A stretch of DNA of 64,000 bases. Origin: Halopenitus malekzadehii (GTDB lineage: Archaea; Halobacteriota; Halobacteria; Halobacteriales; Haloferacaceae). The stretch's first letter is position 1, and every line of letters starts with the position of its first letter. A program made the translations under genes and the position numbers. Shown here one piece after another: positions 8,379 to 17,035 of the stretch. The stretch spans positions 496,001 to 560,000 of the forward strand of contig NZ_FNWU01000001.1 in the NCBI RefSeq assembly GCF_900108505.1, given 5' to 3'. The notes beneath the pieces are model-generated. The model did no database searches. It was not told where the DNA came from and saw only the letters and a list, made by a program, of their open reading frames with translations.

Positions 8379-8822
8379 ATGGGCTTGCCAGGAACGATCG
8401 ACAGCTCGACCTATCAGGGACTAAAGGACGTCCTGCAACGATATCCGGTGGTCACCACCGTCACGTACGAACCGGACAGCATTCGCAAGCGATCGATTCG
8501 AGCGCGGATCGATCCCGCCAGAATCTCACCACCGACGGGACCGGCTACTCCCACCCTGGACGTCGAATGGCGGTTCGAATCCGAGACGTCGTACTACCGC
8601 ATCCACTATGCGGACCCGAACACGGGGTTTAATTGTGGCTGGCACCGCGACCGGGATCATCCGGATCTCGGCAACGTCCACTTCCAATATCGAACCGAGG
8701 GAATGAATCGGCCGGCTCGTGAGGCCGCCGCGTTCGAGCAGGCCATCCCGACGGAGATACTCTGGACGGCTCTCGAACGTCTGTTCGAGACACACCTTCC
8801 GTCACTAGTTGGTGAGGAGTGA
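8379..8822 (+). CDS. TumE-like (DUF6516-like) putative toxin
   Basis: A 147-residue cytoplasmic protein. The ATG at 8379 is four bases after the stop of the HTH gene. A central aromatic and His-rich block (YYRIHYADPNTGF, then CGWHRDRDHPDLGNVHFQY) resembles the conserved W/H-DxHP-H core I associate with TumE/DUF6516 proteins, whose biochemical activity is not firmly established. The C-terminus is helical. Two-gene layout, shared promoter and operator-like repeat favour a toxin-antitoxin or similar self-regulated module. Family assignment is from memory of motif shape and needs an HMM search. Confidence 0.55.
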   Translation: MGLPGTIDSSTYQGLKDVLQRYPVVTTVTYEPDSIRKRSIRARIDPARISPPTGPATPTLDVEWRFESETSYYRIHYADPNTGFNCGWHRDRDHPDLGNVHFQYRTEGMNRPAREAAAFEQAIPTEILWTALERLFETHLPSLVGEE

Positions 8823-8888
8823 GGACGAACGGATAGAAGGCCTAAGTAGGAGAGGAACGGACACCTTCGATCCTGACGGCAAGACGTC

Positions 8889-9284
8889 TCACGTGTTTCC
8901 GTCTCGTCGCCGCCGAACGCCGATCGCGAACAGCACGCAGCCCGCGCCGATCGCGCGAACGACCGAGACGAACCGGTCGGACCACTCGACGTCCCCGGGC
9001 CGGTCGTAGGCGACCGACGCGCCGACGTCGAGGTAGCGACGCGGGGCGGCGAGGACGACGGTTCCGATCACGCCCATGAGCGTCGCCAGCCATCGGTAGG
9101 GCCGACCGCCGATGAGGGCGATCGCGACGTATGCAAGCCCCTCGGCCCGGATCGCCGACTCGAGCCAGGGTTTCGGGGTCGCCTCGCCGGCCGACTCGAA
9201 GGCGACCGACTCGTAGACGGTGAGCGTTCGGTCCGGGAGGGCCGCGAGGAGGGCGCCGAGCAGCCCCAGGAGCAATCGTGTCAT
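8889..9284 (-). CDS. small integral membrane protein, unknown function
   Basis: A 131-residue protein with hydrophobic segments near residues 1-20 (LLLGLLGALLAALP), 48-62, 64-80 and 105-122, so three or four membrane helices, and a basic C-terminus (GVRRRRDG). I do not recognise a family beyond haloarchaeal membrane proteins. On the minus strand a CTTATATATT box at 9303-9312 lies about 25 bases before the ATG, giving a leaderless start. It is divergent from nadA and convergent with the TumE-like gene. Confidence 0.65.
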   Translation of the reverse strand: MTRLLLGLLGALLAALPDRTLTVYESVAFESAGEATPKPWLESAIRAEGLAYVAIALIGGRPYRWLATLMGVIGTVVLAAPRRYLDVGASVAYDRPGDVEWSDRFVSVVRAIGAGCVLFAIGVRRRRDGNT

Positions 9285-9446
9285 ACGATATCTATGAATT
9301 AGGAATATATAAGGGGTGCGTGGTGGTGCGATCGTTCCACGGTTGGGGCTATCGAATCTTTAAAACCTTTATGAAGGCATACCCGTGGACAATATATCTT
9401 TCATCCCGATACCGAATCGTGATATGGGTTCAAATCCTATATTGAA

Positions 9447-9460
9447 GATAAAATTTTATC
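9447..9460. promoter_or_regulatory. 14-bp perfect palindrome in the nadA promoter region
   Basis: GATAAAATTTTATC is self-complementary over all 14 bases and lies 45 bases before the nadA start, in a 220-base AT-rich gap. It may be the nadA TATA region, an operator, or both. Another TATA-like AATATATC lies near 9390-9397. No NAD-responsive repressor is encoded nearby. Confidence 0.45.
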
Positions 9461-9504
9461 AATAGTTGCCGTCGACGTTTGAGTCACTACACGATCCATA
9501 ATCT

Positions 9505-10638
9505 ATGCCAGAACTCAAATCGACCTCCCTCGAAACGGATCTCAGCCTCTTCAAATACGACGATCTCGAGCGGCTGCCGCCGCAATACCGGGATCTGAAC
9601 GAGGCGGAGCGGACGGAACGGATCGAGACGGCACGCTCGGCGCTCGGCGATGACGTGGTCATCCTGGGACACAACTATCAGCGCCGGGAGATCATCGAGC
9701 ACGCCGACTTCGTCGGCGACTCCTACGGCCTGAGCGAGCGCGCTGCGGCCGCGGACGCCGAGTACGTCGTCTTCTGTGGGGTCACGTTTATGGCCGAGTC
9801 CGCGGACGTCATCACCGACGACGACCAAACCGTGATCCTCCCGAGCATGGAGGCGTCCTGTCCGATGGCTGGGATGGCCGAGGCGCTGCAGGTCGACGAC
9901 GCCTGGGAGACGTTGACCGCGGCGGCCCCGGACGCGGATATCGTCCCGATCACCTATATGAACAGCTACGCCGATCTGAAGGCCTTCTGTGCCGAACAGG
10001 GCGGGCTGGTCTGTACCTCCTCGAACGCCCACGAGGCCTTCGAGTATGCCCTCGATCGGGGTGACACCGTCCTGTTTCTCCCCGACAAGCACCTCGGGGA
10101 GAACACGGCCCACCGGCTGGGGATGGCCGACGCGGTCGTCGAGTGGGACCCCTGGGATCCCGACGGCGCCGACGCCGACGCGGTCGCTGACGCGGAGATC
10201 GTCCTCTGGGACGGCTACTGTCAGGTCCACGAGCGGTTTACCGCGGACCACGTCGCGTCCGTCCGCGAGCGCCACCCCGACGCGAACGTCATCGTCCACC
10301 CCGAGTGTCGCCGCGAGGTCGTCGAGGCGGCGGATGTCGTCGGGTCCACCGCGACGATCCGCGAGACGGTCGCGGATGCCGATCCCGGCGAGACCTGGGC
10401 GATCGGTACCGAGATCCACCTCGCGAACCACCTCGACCGGTGGCATCCGGACGTGAACGTGGTGCCGCTGTGTGGGGACGCCTGTATGGACTGCAACGCG
10501 ATGCGGCAGGTCGACCCGAACTACCTGACGTGGGTGCTTGAGGGACTCCTCGAGGACGAGCCGCGGAACGTGATCGAGGTCCCCGGCCGCGAGGCCAAGC
10601 TCGCGTCGCTGGCGATCAAGCGGATGTTGGAGCTCTGA
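9505..10638 (+). CDS. nadA: quinolinate synthase
   Basis: Fe-S enzyme that condenses iminoaspartate with dihydroxyacetone phosphate to quinolinate in de novo NAD synthesis. The 377-residue protein has the start motif ILGHNYQR and cysteines expected to hold a [4Fe-4S] cluster: C91 (FCGVTFMAE), C170 (VCTSSNA) and one of the C-terminal group C323/C327/C330 (CGDACMDCN). The ATG at 9505 fits the N-terminal alignment of archaeal NadA. It is followed after five bases by nadB and then nadC, a complete operon for quinolinate to nicotinate mononucleotide. Confidence 0.96.
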   Translation: MPELKSTSLETDLSLFKYDDLERLPPQYRDLNEAERTERIETARSALGDDVVILGHNYQRREIIEHADFVGDSYGLSERAAAADAEYVVFCGVTFMAESADVITDDDQTVILPSMEASCPMAGMAEALQVDDAWETLTAAAPDADIVPITYMNSYADLKAFCAEQGGLVCTSSNAHEAFEYALDRGDTVLFLPDKHLGENTAHRLGMADAVVEWDPWDPDGADADAVADAEIVLWDGYCQVHERFTADHVASVRERHPDANVIVHPECRREVVEAADVVGSTATIRETVADADPGETWAIGTEIHLANHLDRWHPDVNVVPLCGDACMDCNAMRQVDPNYLTWVLEGLLEDEPRNVIEVPGREAKLASLAIKRMLEL

Positions 10639-10643
10639 TCCCG

Positions 10644-12212
10644 ATGGCCGACCGAACCGACGCACCCATCGACGGGGAAACGACCGACCTGCTCGTGGTG
10701 GGCAGCGGGATCGCGGGCTGTGCGGCCGCGCTGGCCGGCGCGCGAGCGGGCGCGAACGTCACCCTCGCCACCGAGGCGAGCCGGCCGGCGGACGCGACGA
10801 GCTACTGGGCCCAGGGCGGGATCGCGGTCACCCGGGATGACCCGGAAGCCCTGAAGCGTGACGTGATCGACGCCAGCGACGGCACGGCCGACCCGGCTGC
10901 GGTGGACGTCCTCGTCTCGGGGGCCGACGCGGCCGTCCAGGACGTCCTGATCGACACGCTCGGCGTCGCCTTCGACGAGGGATACGGTCGCGAGGCCGCT
11001 CACGACGAAGCGCGGATACGCCACGTCGACGCCGCCACGGGGCGACACGTACTGGTTCCGTTCCTCGAACACCTCCGCGGACTGTCGGCCGTCGAGATCC
11101 TGGAGGACACCGCGGCCCTCGAACTGTGTACGCACGAGGGGCGCGTCCACGGTGCCCTGCTCGAGCGTGACGGCGAGGTGACCCCGTGGTTCGCCGGCGC
11201 GACGGTGCTGGCGACCGGCGGGATCGGCGCCTGCTACCCGCGCTCGACGAACCCCCGGACCGCGACCGGCGACGGGATCGCGATGGCCGCGCTGGCTGGC
11301 GCCGATGTCGCCGATATGGAGTACGTGCAGTTCCACCCGACCGCCTTCGCGGGCCAGGGAACGGACGAGCGTGCGACCGGGAACGAAACCGCCGGATCCG
11401 GGCCGACGCCGGACCGCGGGACGTTCCTCCTGAGTGAGGCCATCCGCGGCGAGGGAGCGGTGTTGCGCGACGCGACCGGCGAGCGGTTCATGCCCGAGTA
11501 CCACCCGGACGCCGAGCTTGCGCCCCGTGACGTGGTCGCGCGGGCCGTCGCGACCGAGCGTGAGCGCACGGGGGAGGTCGTCCTCGACGTGACGCCGATC
11601 GACTTCGCGGGCGAGTTTCCGGCCCTCGCGTCCGAATGTGCCGATCGCGGGGTTTCCCTCGAGGACGGGATTCCGGTCGCACCCGCCGAGCACTTCCTCT
11701 GTGGCGGGATCGACGTCGACCTCGAGGGGCGAACGTCGCTCGACCGGCTCTACGCGGTCGGCGAGTGTGCCCGGACCGGCGTCCACGGGGCCAACCGGCT
11801 GGCGTCGACGAGCCTCCTCGAGGGACTCGTGTGGGGACTGCGCGCCGGCGAGACGGCGGCGGACACGGGCGTCGAGGCCGGTCCGAAGCCGATCGAGCCG
11901 CCCGAGCTCCTCGATCGTGACCCGGCCCTTCCCGACCGGTTTGCCGCGGAGAAGTTTCATCGGCTCCGCCGCGTGATGGACGCGGAGCTGGGCATCGTCC
12001 GCGATCCGGCCGGGATCGAACGGGCACAGGCGACGATCCGCCGGCTCAAGGGCGAGGTCGACGCCTACACGCGAACCCGGACGAGCCGGGCGCTCTACGA
12101 ACTCCGCGGGGCCTGCGTGTCCGCGCTGTTGATCACACGGGCCGCAGCCGCAAACGAGGAGTCCCGCGGCTGCCACCAGCTCACGGAGGGAGCCCCCGTC
12201 GATGCCGATTGA
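10644..12212 (+). CDS. nadB: L-aspartate oxidase
   Basis: Flavoprotein of the succinate dehydrogenase/fumarate reductase fold that oxidises aspartate to iminoaspartate, the substrate of NadA. The FAD motif VVGSGIAGCAAALAGARAG is near residue 17; SYWAQGGIAV, the active-site segment with GECARTGVHGANRLASTSLLEGLVWG, and a helical C-terminal domain follow. Length 522 is usual. It starts five bases after nadA and its last 11 bases overlap nadC, so the three are one operon. Confidence 0.96.
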   Translation: MADRTDAPIDGETTDLLVVGSGIAGCAAALAGARAGANVTLATEASRPADATSYWAQGGIAVTRDDPEALKRDVIDASDGTADPAAVDVLVSGADAAVQDVLIDTLGVAFDEGYGREAAHDEARIRHVDAATGRHVLVPFLEHLRGLSAVEILEDTAALELCTHEGRVHGALLERDGEVTPWFAGATVLATGGIGACYPRSTNPRTATGDGIAMAALAGADVADMEYVQFHPTAFAGQGTDERATGNETAGSGPTPDRGTFLLSEAIRGEGAVLRDATGERFMPEYHPDAELAPRDVVARAVATERERTGEVVLDVTPIDFAGEFPALASECADRGVSLEDGIPVAPAEHFLCGGIDVDLEGRTSLDRLYAVGECARTGVHGANRLASTSLLEGLVWGLRAGETAADTGVEAGPKPIEPPELLDRDPALPDRFAAEKFHRLRRVMDAELGIVRDPAGIERAQATIRRLKGEVDAYTRTRTSRALYELRGACVSALLITRAAAANEESRGCHQLTEGAPVDAD

Positions 12213-13050
12213 GCGCTCCGCGGTCGAGCGATGGCTGCGCGAGGACGTGGGCCACCACGACGTCACGAACGACGTCCCGGGCGAGACGTCGGGGCGACTC
12301 GTCGCGACGGAGCCGGGCGTGGTCGCGGGAACCGAGGCCGCGGTCGCCGTCTTCGAGTACCTCGGCGTCACGGTCACCGACTGCCTCGATGCCGGGGCGC
12401 CGGTCGAGCCCGGCGACGTCGCGATGTCGGTTGCCGGTCCCACCGAGGACGTTCTCCGCGGCGAGCGCGTCGCAGCCAACCTGGTCGGGCACGCCTCCGG
12501 GGTCGCGACGCGCACCCGGCGGGCGGTCGAGACGGCTCGCGGAGTCTCGGAGACCGTCCGGATCGCGGGCACGCGCAAGACGACGCCGGGGCTACGCGGT
12601 CTCGAAAAGCGGGCGATTGCGGCCGGCGGCGGCGACACCCACCGGCTCGACCTCTCACATATGGCGATGGTGAAGGACAACCACATCGCCGAACTCGGCC
12701 TGGAGCGAGCGGTCGAACGCGTTCGTGACCGGAGCTCCTTCGCGACGCGGATCGAGGTCGAGGCCGAGGACGTGGAGACCGCTCGGGCGGCCGCGCTGGC
12801 CGGCGCCGACGTCGTCCTACTCGACAACCTCCCGCCCGAGACCGTCGAGCGCGCGGTGTCCGTCCTGGGTGATCTGGCGAGTGACGGGTCGGTCGAGGTC
12901 CCGAGCGACCGCGTGCTGACGGAGGCCAGCGGCGGGATCACGATCGACGATCTCGAAGCGTACGCCACCACCGGCGTCGACGTCGTCTCGATGGGGTCGT
13001 TGACCCACAGCGCGTCGGCGCTGGACTACTCGTTCCGGACGGGGGAGTGA
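12202..13050 (+). CDS. nadC: nicotinate-nucleotide diphosphorylase (quinolinate phosphoribosyltransferase)
   Basis: Converts quinolinate and PRPP to nicotinate mononucleotide with loss of CO2. Signature segments: AGTRKTTPGLRGLEK, GGGDTHRLDLSHMAMVKDNH, IEVEAEDVE, LLDNL and EASGGI, then STGVDVVSMGSLTHS-like end. At 282 residues it is full length. The ATG lies inside the end of nadB (11-base overlap), a sign of translational coupling. Downstream, the convergent regulator gene ends at 13100. Confidence 0.96.
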   Translation: MPIERSAVERWLREDVGHHDVTNDVPGETSGRLVATEPGVVAGTEAAVAVFEYLGVTVTDCLDAGAPVEPGDVAMSVAGPTEDVLRGERVAANLVGHASGVATRTRRAVETARGVSETVRIAGTRKTTPGLRGLEKRAIAAGGGDTHRLDLSHMAMVKDNHIAELGLERAVERVRDRSSFATRIEVEAEDVETARAAALAGADVVLLDNLPPETVERAVSVLGDLASDGSVEVPSDRVLTEASGGITIDDLEAYATTGVDVVSMGSLTHSASALDYSFRTGE

Positions 13051-13099
13051 GGCTGGTCGACGATCGACGGGGACACTGACCGCAGTCGCGTCCGTCTGA

Positions 13100-14026
13100 T
13101 CACTTCGTCGTCGACCGACTGTCCGTCTCGGACTCGTCGGCGTGTGAGCGGACCCAGAGCTCGCCGATGCGCGAGAGGCGGGTTCGGTAGGACTTGCCGT
13201 GTTCCTCGCGTTCGATGTAGCCCTTGCCGCCGGGGCCGAGTTGGTCGACGTTGTAGATGACCTTCGAGCGGAAGGAGTCGGTGTACTCCTCGCCGAGCTC
13301 GCGGGCCAGCGTCCCGGCGAGTTCGGAGACGGACTCGAAGACGCCGTGTTCGCCGAGGGTGAAGAGGATCAGCTCCTCGAAGGGCTTGACGTTTGAGAAG
13401 GAGGCCACCGGGAGCTCGATGATGTGGTCCTCGCCGAACTGTTTGGCGCCGATCGTCGTACCGCGCTCGTCGAACTCCGCGAGGAGGTCGCGCGCCTCTT
13501 CGAGGTGGTCCGCGAGGTCCTCCCGGTCGGCGTCCGCGAGATCGCCGGCGAGGACGTCCTCGAGGTGGTCACACTGGGTGCGCAGCGTTTCGGCCAGCTC
13601 GGTCTCGAGATACTTCTCCGGGACGGTGTAGTAGGTGTGGATGCGGTCCCGGTCGCCCTCCCGCTCGACCATGATCGAGTGGGCGGCGGTCGCGAAGGCG
13701 AACGAGACCGTCCGGGGCATCGCGGAGACGTTCACCCACACCTCGCTGCCGGCGTCGAGCTCGTCGTTGATCAGCCCGTAGGCCTGCTCGAAGGCGGCGT
13801 CGTAGTCGTAGACGTCCTCGACGACGAACCGCTCGGTGTCGGCGCCGAGCAGGTTGCGGAAGTCCTTCTCCAGCTTCTCGGCGAGCCGGCGGGAGTACTC
13901 GACGTTGGCCTCGCTGCCCACGGCGCCCTCGAGCAACACCACGTGGTCGACGTCGAGTTGGTCCCGCACGAGCGGGGCGATCAGCCGGTCGTAGTCGAAC
14001 CCGACCGGGACGATGTGGGTCTGCAT
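13100..14026 (-). CDS. HFX_2341-type regulator: Rossmann-like sensor domain plus winged helix
   Basis: A 308-residue cytoplasmic protein. The N-terminal half (to about residue 140) is an alternating strand/helix domain (HIVPVGFDYDRLIAPL, DHVVLLEGAVG, VWVNVSAMPRTVSFAFATAA) whose layout recalls ligand-binding CARF-type Rossmann domains. The C-terminal part (about 205-300) reads as a winged helix ending in a basic wing (IEREEHGKSYRTRLSRIGELWV). It matches what I know as the HFX_2341 family of haloarchaeal transcription regulators (DUF6293). A GATATATAAAT box at 14047-14057 precedes the ATG by about 26 bases. It is divergent from the NYN protein. Ligand and targets are unknown. Confidence 0.75.
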   Translation of the reverse strand: MQTHIVPVGFDYDRLIAPLVRDQLDVDHVVLLEGAVGSEANVEYSRRLAEKLEKDFRNLLGADTERFVVEDVYDYDAAFEQAYGLINDELDAGSEVWVNVSAMPRTVSFAFATAAHSIMVEREGDRDRIHTYYTVPEKYLETELAETLRTQCDHLEDVLAGDLADADREDLADHLEEARDLLAEFDERGTTIGAKQFGEDHIIELPVASFSNVKPFEELILFTLGEHGVFESVSELAGTLARELGEEYTDSFRSKVIYNVDQLGPGGKGYIEREEHGKSYRTRLSRIGELWVRSHADESETDSRSTTK

Positions 14027-14141
14027 ACGTTATCCTACGGCGGGTCATTTATATATCCCCTCAAGTGGCATACCGTTCAATCTGAAGCGGGCGTGGTCGC
14101 GCAGTGGGAAACCCCTTAAGAGCGGGCGCGGAAGCGGGCGT

Positions 14142-14639
14142 ATGACCGAGATCCACGCGAACCAGCGCGTCGCGGTGTTGACGGACTCACAGAACCTGTA
14201 CCACAGCGCGCAGAGCCGGTACTCGCGGAAGATCGACTATTCGGCGCTCCTGGAGAAGGCCGTCCAGAACCGCGATCTCGTGCGGGCGATCGCCTACGTG
14301 ATCCGGGCGGAGTCGCCCGAGGAGGAGCGCTTCTTCGAGGCGCTGCGGGACATCGGCTTCGAGACGAAGATCAAGGACATCAAGACGTTCCCGGACGGGA
14401 GCAAGAAGGCCGACTGGGACCTCGGAATGAGTCTCGACGCGGTGACGCTTGCCAGCCACGTCGACGTCGTCGTCTTGTGCACCGGCGACGGCGACTTCGC
14501 GCGGCTCTGTTCACACCTCCGACACGAGGGCGTGCGCGTGGAGGCGATGGGGTTCGGCTCCTCGACGGCCGACGAGCTGGTCGACGCCGCCGACACGTTC
14601 GTGGATCTCGGCGAGCGCAAGGACACGTTCCTCCTTTAA
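14142..14639 (+). CDS. NYN-domain (LabA-like) protein, putative RNase
   Basis: A 165-residue PIN-like NYN protein. Acidic metal-site motifs are visible: VLTDSQNLYHSA near the start, ADWDLGMSLDAV in the middle and LCTGDGDFARLCSHLR later, matching the D-N-D-GDxDF pattern of LabA/DUF88 proteins. The ATG at 14142 sits 25 bases after a CTTAAG box (14115-14120), so transcription is probably leaderless; longer in-frame extensions run through the divergent promoter region. Members of this family are predicted RNA nucleases, but substrates in haloarchaea are unknown to me. Confidence 0.85.
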   Translation: MTEIHANQRVAVLTDSQNLYHSAQSRYSRKIDYSALLEKAVQNRDLVRAIAYVIRAESPEEERFFEALRDIGFETKIKDIKTFPDGSKKADWDLGMSLDAVTLASHVDVVVLCTGDGDFARLCSHLRHEGVRVEAMGFGSSTADELVDAADTFVDLGERKDTFLL

Positions 14640-14661
14640 ACTGGGGGCACGAACGGGGAGT

Positions 14662-14847
14662 ATGAGCATAGATCGGCCACCGGCGGCGATCGCCGAGGCG
14701 CTCGCGATGCCGTTCATCCTCGGGATGGCACTCGGGTTGACGATCGGCCGGTTTCTCGGCGGGCTCCACATCGGCGTGCCGCTCGGGCTGGCGCTCGTCG
14801 CGGTCTTCGCCGTACTCCGGCGGGGACTGATCGCGCTCGCACGGTGA
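14662..14847 (+). CDS. 61-residue membrane protein, unknown function
   Basis: Short protein with one or two membrane helices (PFILGMALGLTIGRFLGG and IGVPLGLALVAVFAVLRRGLIAL) and basic residues at the helix ends. The ATG is preceded by a CTTTAAAC box at 14634-14641, overlapping the end of the NYN gene, which supports a separate leaderless transcript. No family recognised. Composition and promoter argue that it is real. Confidence 0.6.
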   Translation: MSIDRPPAAIAEALAMPFILGMALGLTIGRFLGGLHIGVPLGLALVAVFAVLRRGLIALAR

Positions 14848-14874
14848 CGGCCACACTCACGGACGCAGATCGCG

Positions 14875-16269
14875 TCACGGACGCAGATCGCCGCGACGAA
14901 GCAGCGTCGCGATCGCACAGCCGACGAGCGCGACGGCGGCCAGCACGAGGAAGACGGCCGCGTCCGCGGTCGCGTAGGTGAGGACGACGCCGACGATCGT
15001 CGCCCCGAGCGCGCCGATCCCGAAGGTCCCGAGGTAGGTGAATCCGAACGAGAGGCCGCGTGACTCGGGCGGGGAATAGGCCGCGACGGTCGCCTGGCTG
15101 AACGGCTGGATGCCGAACAGCACGAACCCGAGAACGGCGCTGATCGCCAGTAGAGGGCCCACCCCGGCCGCCGCAAGCGGGACGAACGCGACCGCGATCG
15201 CCGCGAGGAGGAACAGGACGATCGCGAGCCCGCGCTCGGGCTCGATCCGGTCGAGGAGGCGCCCGCTCGTGTACTGTCCCGCGATCCCGATCGTCAACAG
15301 CCCCACGTAGACGTATCGCGAGACGTCGAACTCCTCGGCGAGCGGGCTGTCGGGGGCAAAGAGACCGAGCCGGACGTCGCCCACTGCGGCCAGGAGGAAC
15401 TCGCGCAACAGCTCCGGAAGGAAGGTCACCATTCCGCGGTAGACGAGCCCGTTGCACAACACCACGAGGAAGACGAGCGCGAATCCGGCGGTGAACACCC
15501 GACGGCTTCCCGCGAGGAAGTCGCGAAGCGACCGGATGTCCGTATCCGGGTTCGTGTCCGTGTCCGCCTCCGGCTTCGTCCCCGTATCCGGGTTCGTGTT
15601 CGTGTCCGTGGATCCGCCGTCGGCCTCGGCGGCGGTGGCGTCGGTTCTCGTGTCTGCGTCCGCCCCCGTGTCCGCGCCAGCACCCGCATCAGACCCCGCG
15701 TCGATCCCCGCGGTCTCGTCGAAGTCGGCGGAGAGCCCGATGACGCCGGCGACGATCGAGATCGCGCCGAGGGCGGCGGCGACGACCCGCCAGTCGACGA
15801 CGAGCAGCAGCACCGCCGCGGCCAGCGGGCCAAAGGCGATACCGACGTTGCCCGCCATTCCGTGGTAGCCGAAGGCTGCGCCGCGTCGATCCGGGTCGAC
15901 GCCGTTGCTGATGAGCGCGAGCCCGGCTGGGTGATAGACGCTGGCGGCGATCCCCCAGCCCGCAAGCGCCAGCGCGATCCCCACGAGTCCCGGCGCGAGG
16001 GCGAGGGCGAAAAAGGACGCGCCCATCCCGAACAGGCAGCCGATGATCAGCCGCTTTGAGCCGAACACGTCCGCGAGCAGCCCGCCGGGAAGCGCGCCCA
16101 CGCCGAAGAGCCCGTAGCCCACCGTGACGACCCCGCCGAGAACGGCCGCGGTGACCGAGAACTCGGCCAGCCAGACCGTCATCAGGATCGGGATCGACAG
16201 CTCGTAGACGTGGACGAGCCCGTGGCCGGCCATCGTGAACGCCGTGATCGAACGGTCGTTCGCGTTCAC
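14875..16269 (-). CDS. major facilitator superfamily transporter
   Basis: A 464-residue membrane protein with about 12 hydrophobic helices, six on each side of a long central loop. The loop (about residues 195-250) is a low-complexity acidic and Thr-rich tract (repeats of D-T-N-P-D-T/G-T-K type), unlikely to be structured. N-terminal features GHGLVHVYELSIPILM and GYGLFGVGALPGGLLADVFGSKRLI fit MFS motif A between helices 2 and 3. Substrate cannot be predicted. It is convergent with the 61-residue membrane protein gene and is followed upstream by the PUA-like gene. Confidence 0.85.
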   Translation of the reverse strand: MNANDRSITAFTMAGHGLVHVYELSIPILMTVWLAEFSVTAAVLGGVVTVGYGLFGVGALPGGLLADVFGSKRLIIGCLFGMGASFFALALAPGLVGIALALAGWGIAASVYHPAGLALISNGVDPDRRGAAFGYHGMAGNVGIAFGPLAAAVLLLVVDWRVVAAALGAISIVAGVIGLSADFDETAGIDAGSDAGAGADTGADADTRTDATAAEADGGSTDTNTNPDTGTKPEADTDTNPDTDIRSLRDFLAGSRRVFTAGFALVFLVVLCNGLVYRGMVTFLPELLREFLLAAVGDVRLGLFAPDSPLAEEFDVSRYVYVGLLTIGIAGQYTSGRLLDRIEPERGLAIVLFLLAAIAVAFVPLAAAGVGPLLAISAVLGFVLFGIQPFSQATVAAYSPPESRGLSFGFTYLGTFGIGALGATIVGVVLTYATADAAVFLVLAAVALVGCAIATLLRRGDLRP

Positions 16270-16443
16270 GGGTCACACTCCGCGGGACGGACGCGGGCAC
16301 GCCGATCGTGTGTGGGGAGTGAGCAGGGATACATCGGCAACGATCGATACGGAGAGGGACCGGTACCCCAAAGAACCCACCGGATCCGGAACGCTGTGGG
16401 TCCGAACGCGACCGCGATCGCCGGTGACATAGCGCACGAGCTC

Positions 16444-16450
16444 TTTATAT
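16444..16450 (+). promoter_or_regulatory. TATA-like box of the PUA-like protein gene
   Basis: TTTATAT ends 23 bases before the ATG at 16473, the spacing of a leaderless haloarchaeal promoter. It also argues against the earlier ATG at 16449, which lies inside this box. Confidence 0.55.
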
Positions 16451-16472
16451 GTCGGGGCAGCCAGGCTGGCGT

Positions 16473-16979
16473 ATGAGCGACACGACGACGCTGTCCGACC
16501 TGCGGGTGGTTGCGGACTACCAGTTCGGCGCGGGCGCCGGCACGGCGCTGTTTCCACCCGGGGAGCCCCACTCGATCCGGCGGTCGAGCGGCGGCCGCCC
16601 GCGTCAGGTGCTTGCTGGCGACGTCGACGCCTCTGGTGGTGATGCGGGCGAGCGACTCGTCTCCTACGGGACTGACGGACGGTTCACCCTCGGGATCGCC
16701 GGCGGGCGGCGGCTTCGAGCGGCCCTCGATCCGCCGGCCTACCGCGTCGTCGTCGGTGCCGAGAGCGAGCCCTTCGTCCGGGACGGGAAGAACGCGTTCG
16801 CGAAGTTCGTGCAGTCGGTCCACGACGCGGTTCGCCCGGGCGATGAGGTGCTTGTCGTCGACCCCGACGACGAACTGTTGGCGGTCGGGCGCGCTGAGCT
16901 TGCCGCCTCGGAGCTGCGGACGTTCGACACCGGGATGGGCGTGAAGGTGCGCGGCGGTGTCGGCGTGGCGGCCGACTGA
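16473..16979 (+). CDS. PUA-domain-like protein (conserved archaeal, RNA-binding predicted)
   Basis: A 168-residue protein. The C-terminal half (about 85-165; VGAESEPFVRDGKNAFAKFVQ, then PGDEVLVVDPDDELLAVGRAEL and a closing FDTGMGVKVRGG) has the strand pattern and Gly/Val spacing of a PUA domain, as in archaeal tRNA-guanine transglycosylase relatives. The N-terminal half contains RVVADYQFGAGAGTALFPP-like residues typical of small archaeal PUA proteins. The start was chosen from the promoter spacing. RNA binding is inferred from the fold; the target is unknown. Confidence 0.7.
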   Translation: MSDTTTLSDLRVVADYQFGAGAGTALFPPGEPHSIRRSSGGRPRQVLAGDVDASGGDAGERLVSYGTDGRFTLGIAGGRRLRAALDPPAYRVVVGAESEPFVRDGKNAFAKFVQSVHDAVRPGDEVLVVDPDDELLAVGRAELAASELRTFDTGMGVKVRGGVGVAAD

Positions 16980-17035
16980 GCCGCACGCCAGCCGCCGACC
17001 GAGCCGCACGCTAGTCCCTGGCTGACGACCATACG

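Noticed and set aside
9424-9440. tRNA T-arm-like hairpin (ATGGG-TTCAAAT-CCTAT) upstream of nadA
   Set aside because: Five stem pairs and a perfect T-loop sequence are present, but no matching acceptor, D-arm or anticodon arm lies upstream, and the region is AT-rich unlike haloarchaeal tRNA genes. Probably chance; an old integration scar cannot be excluded.
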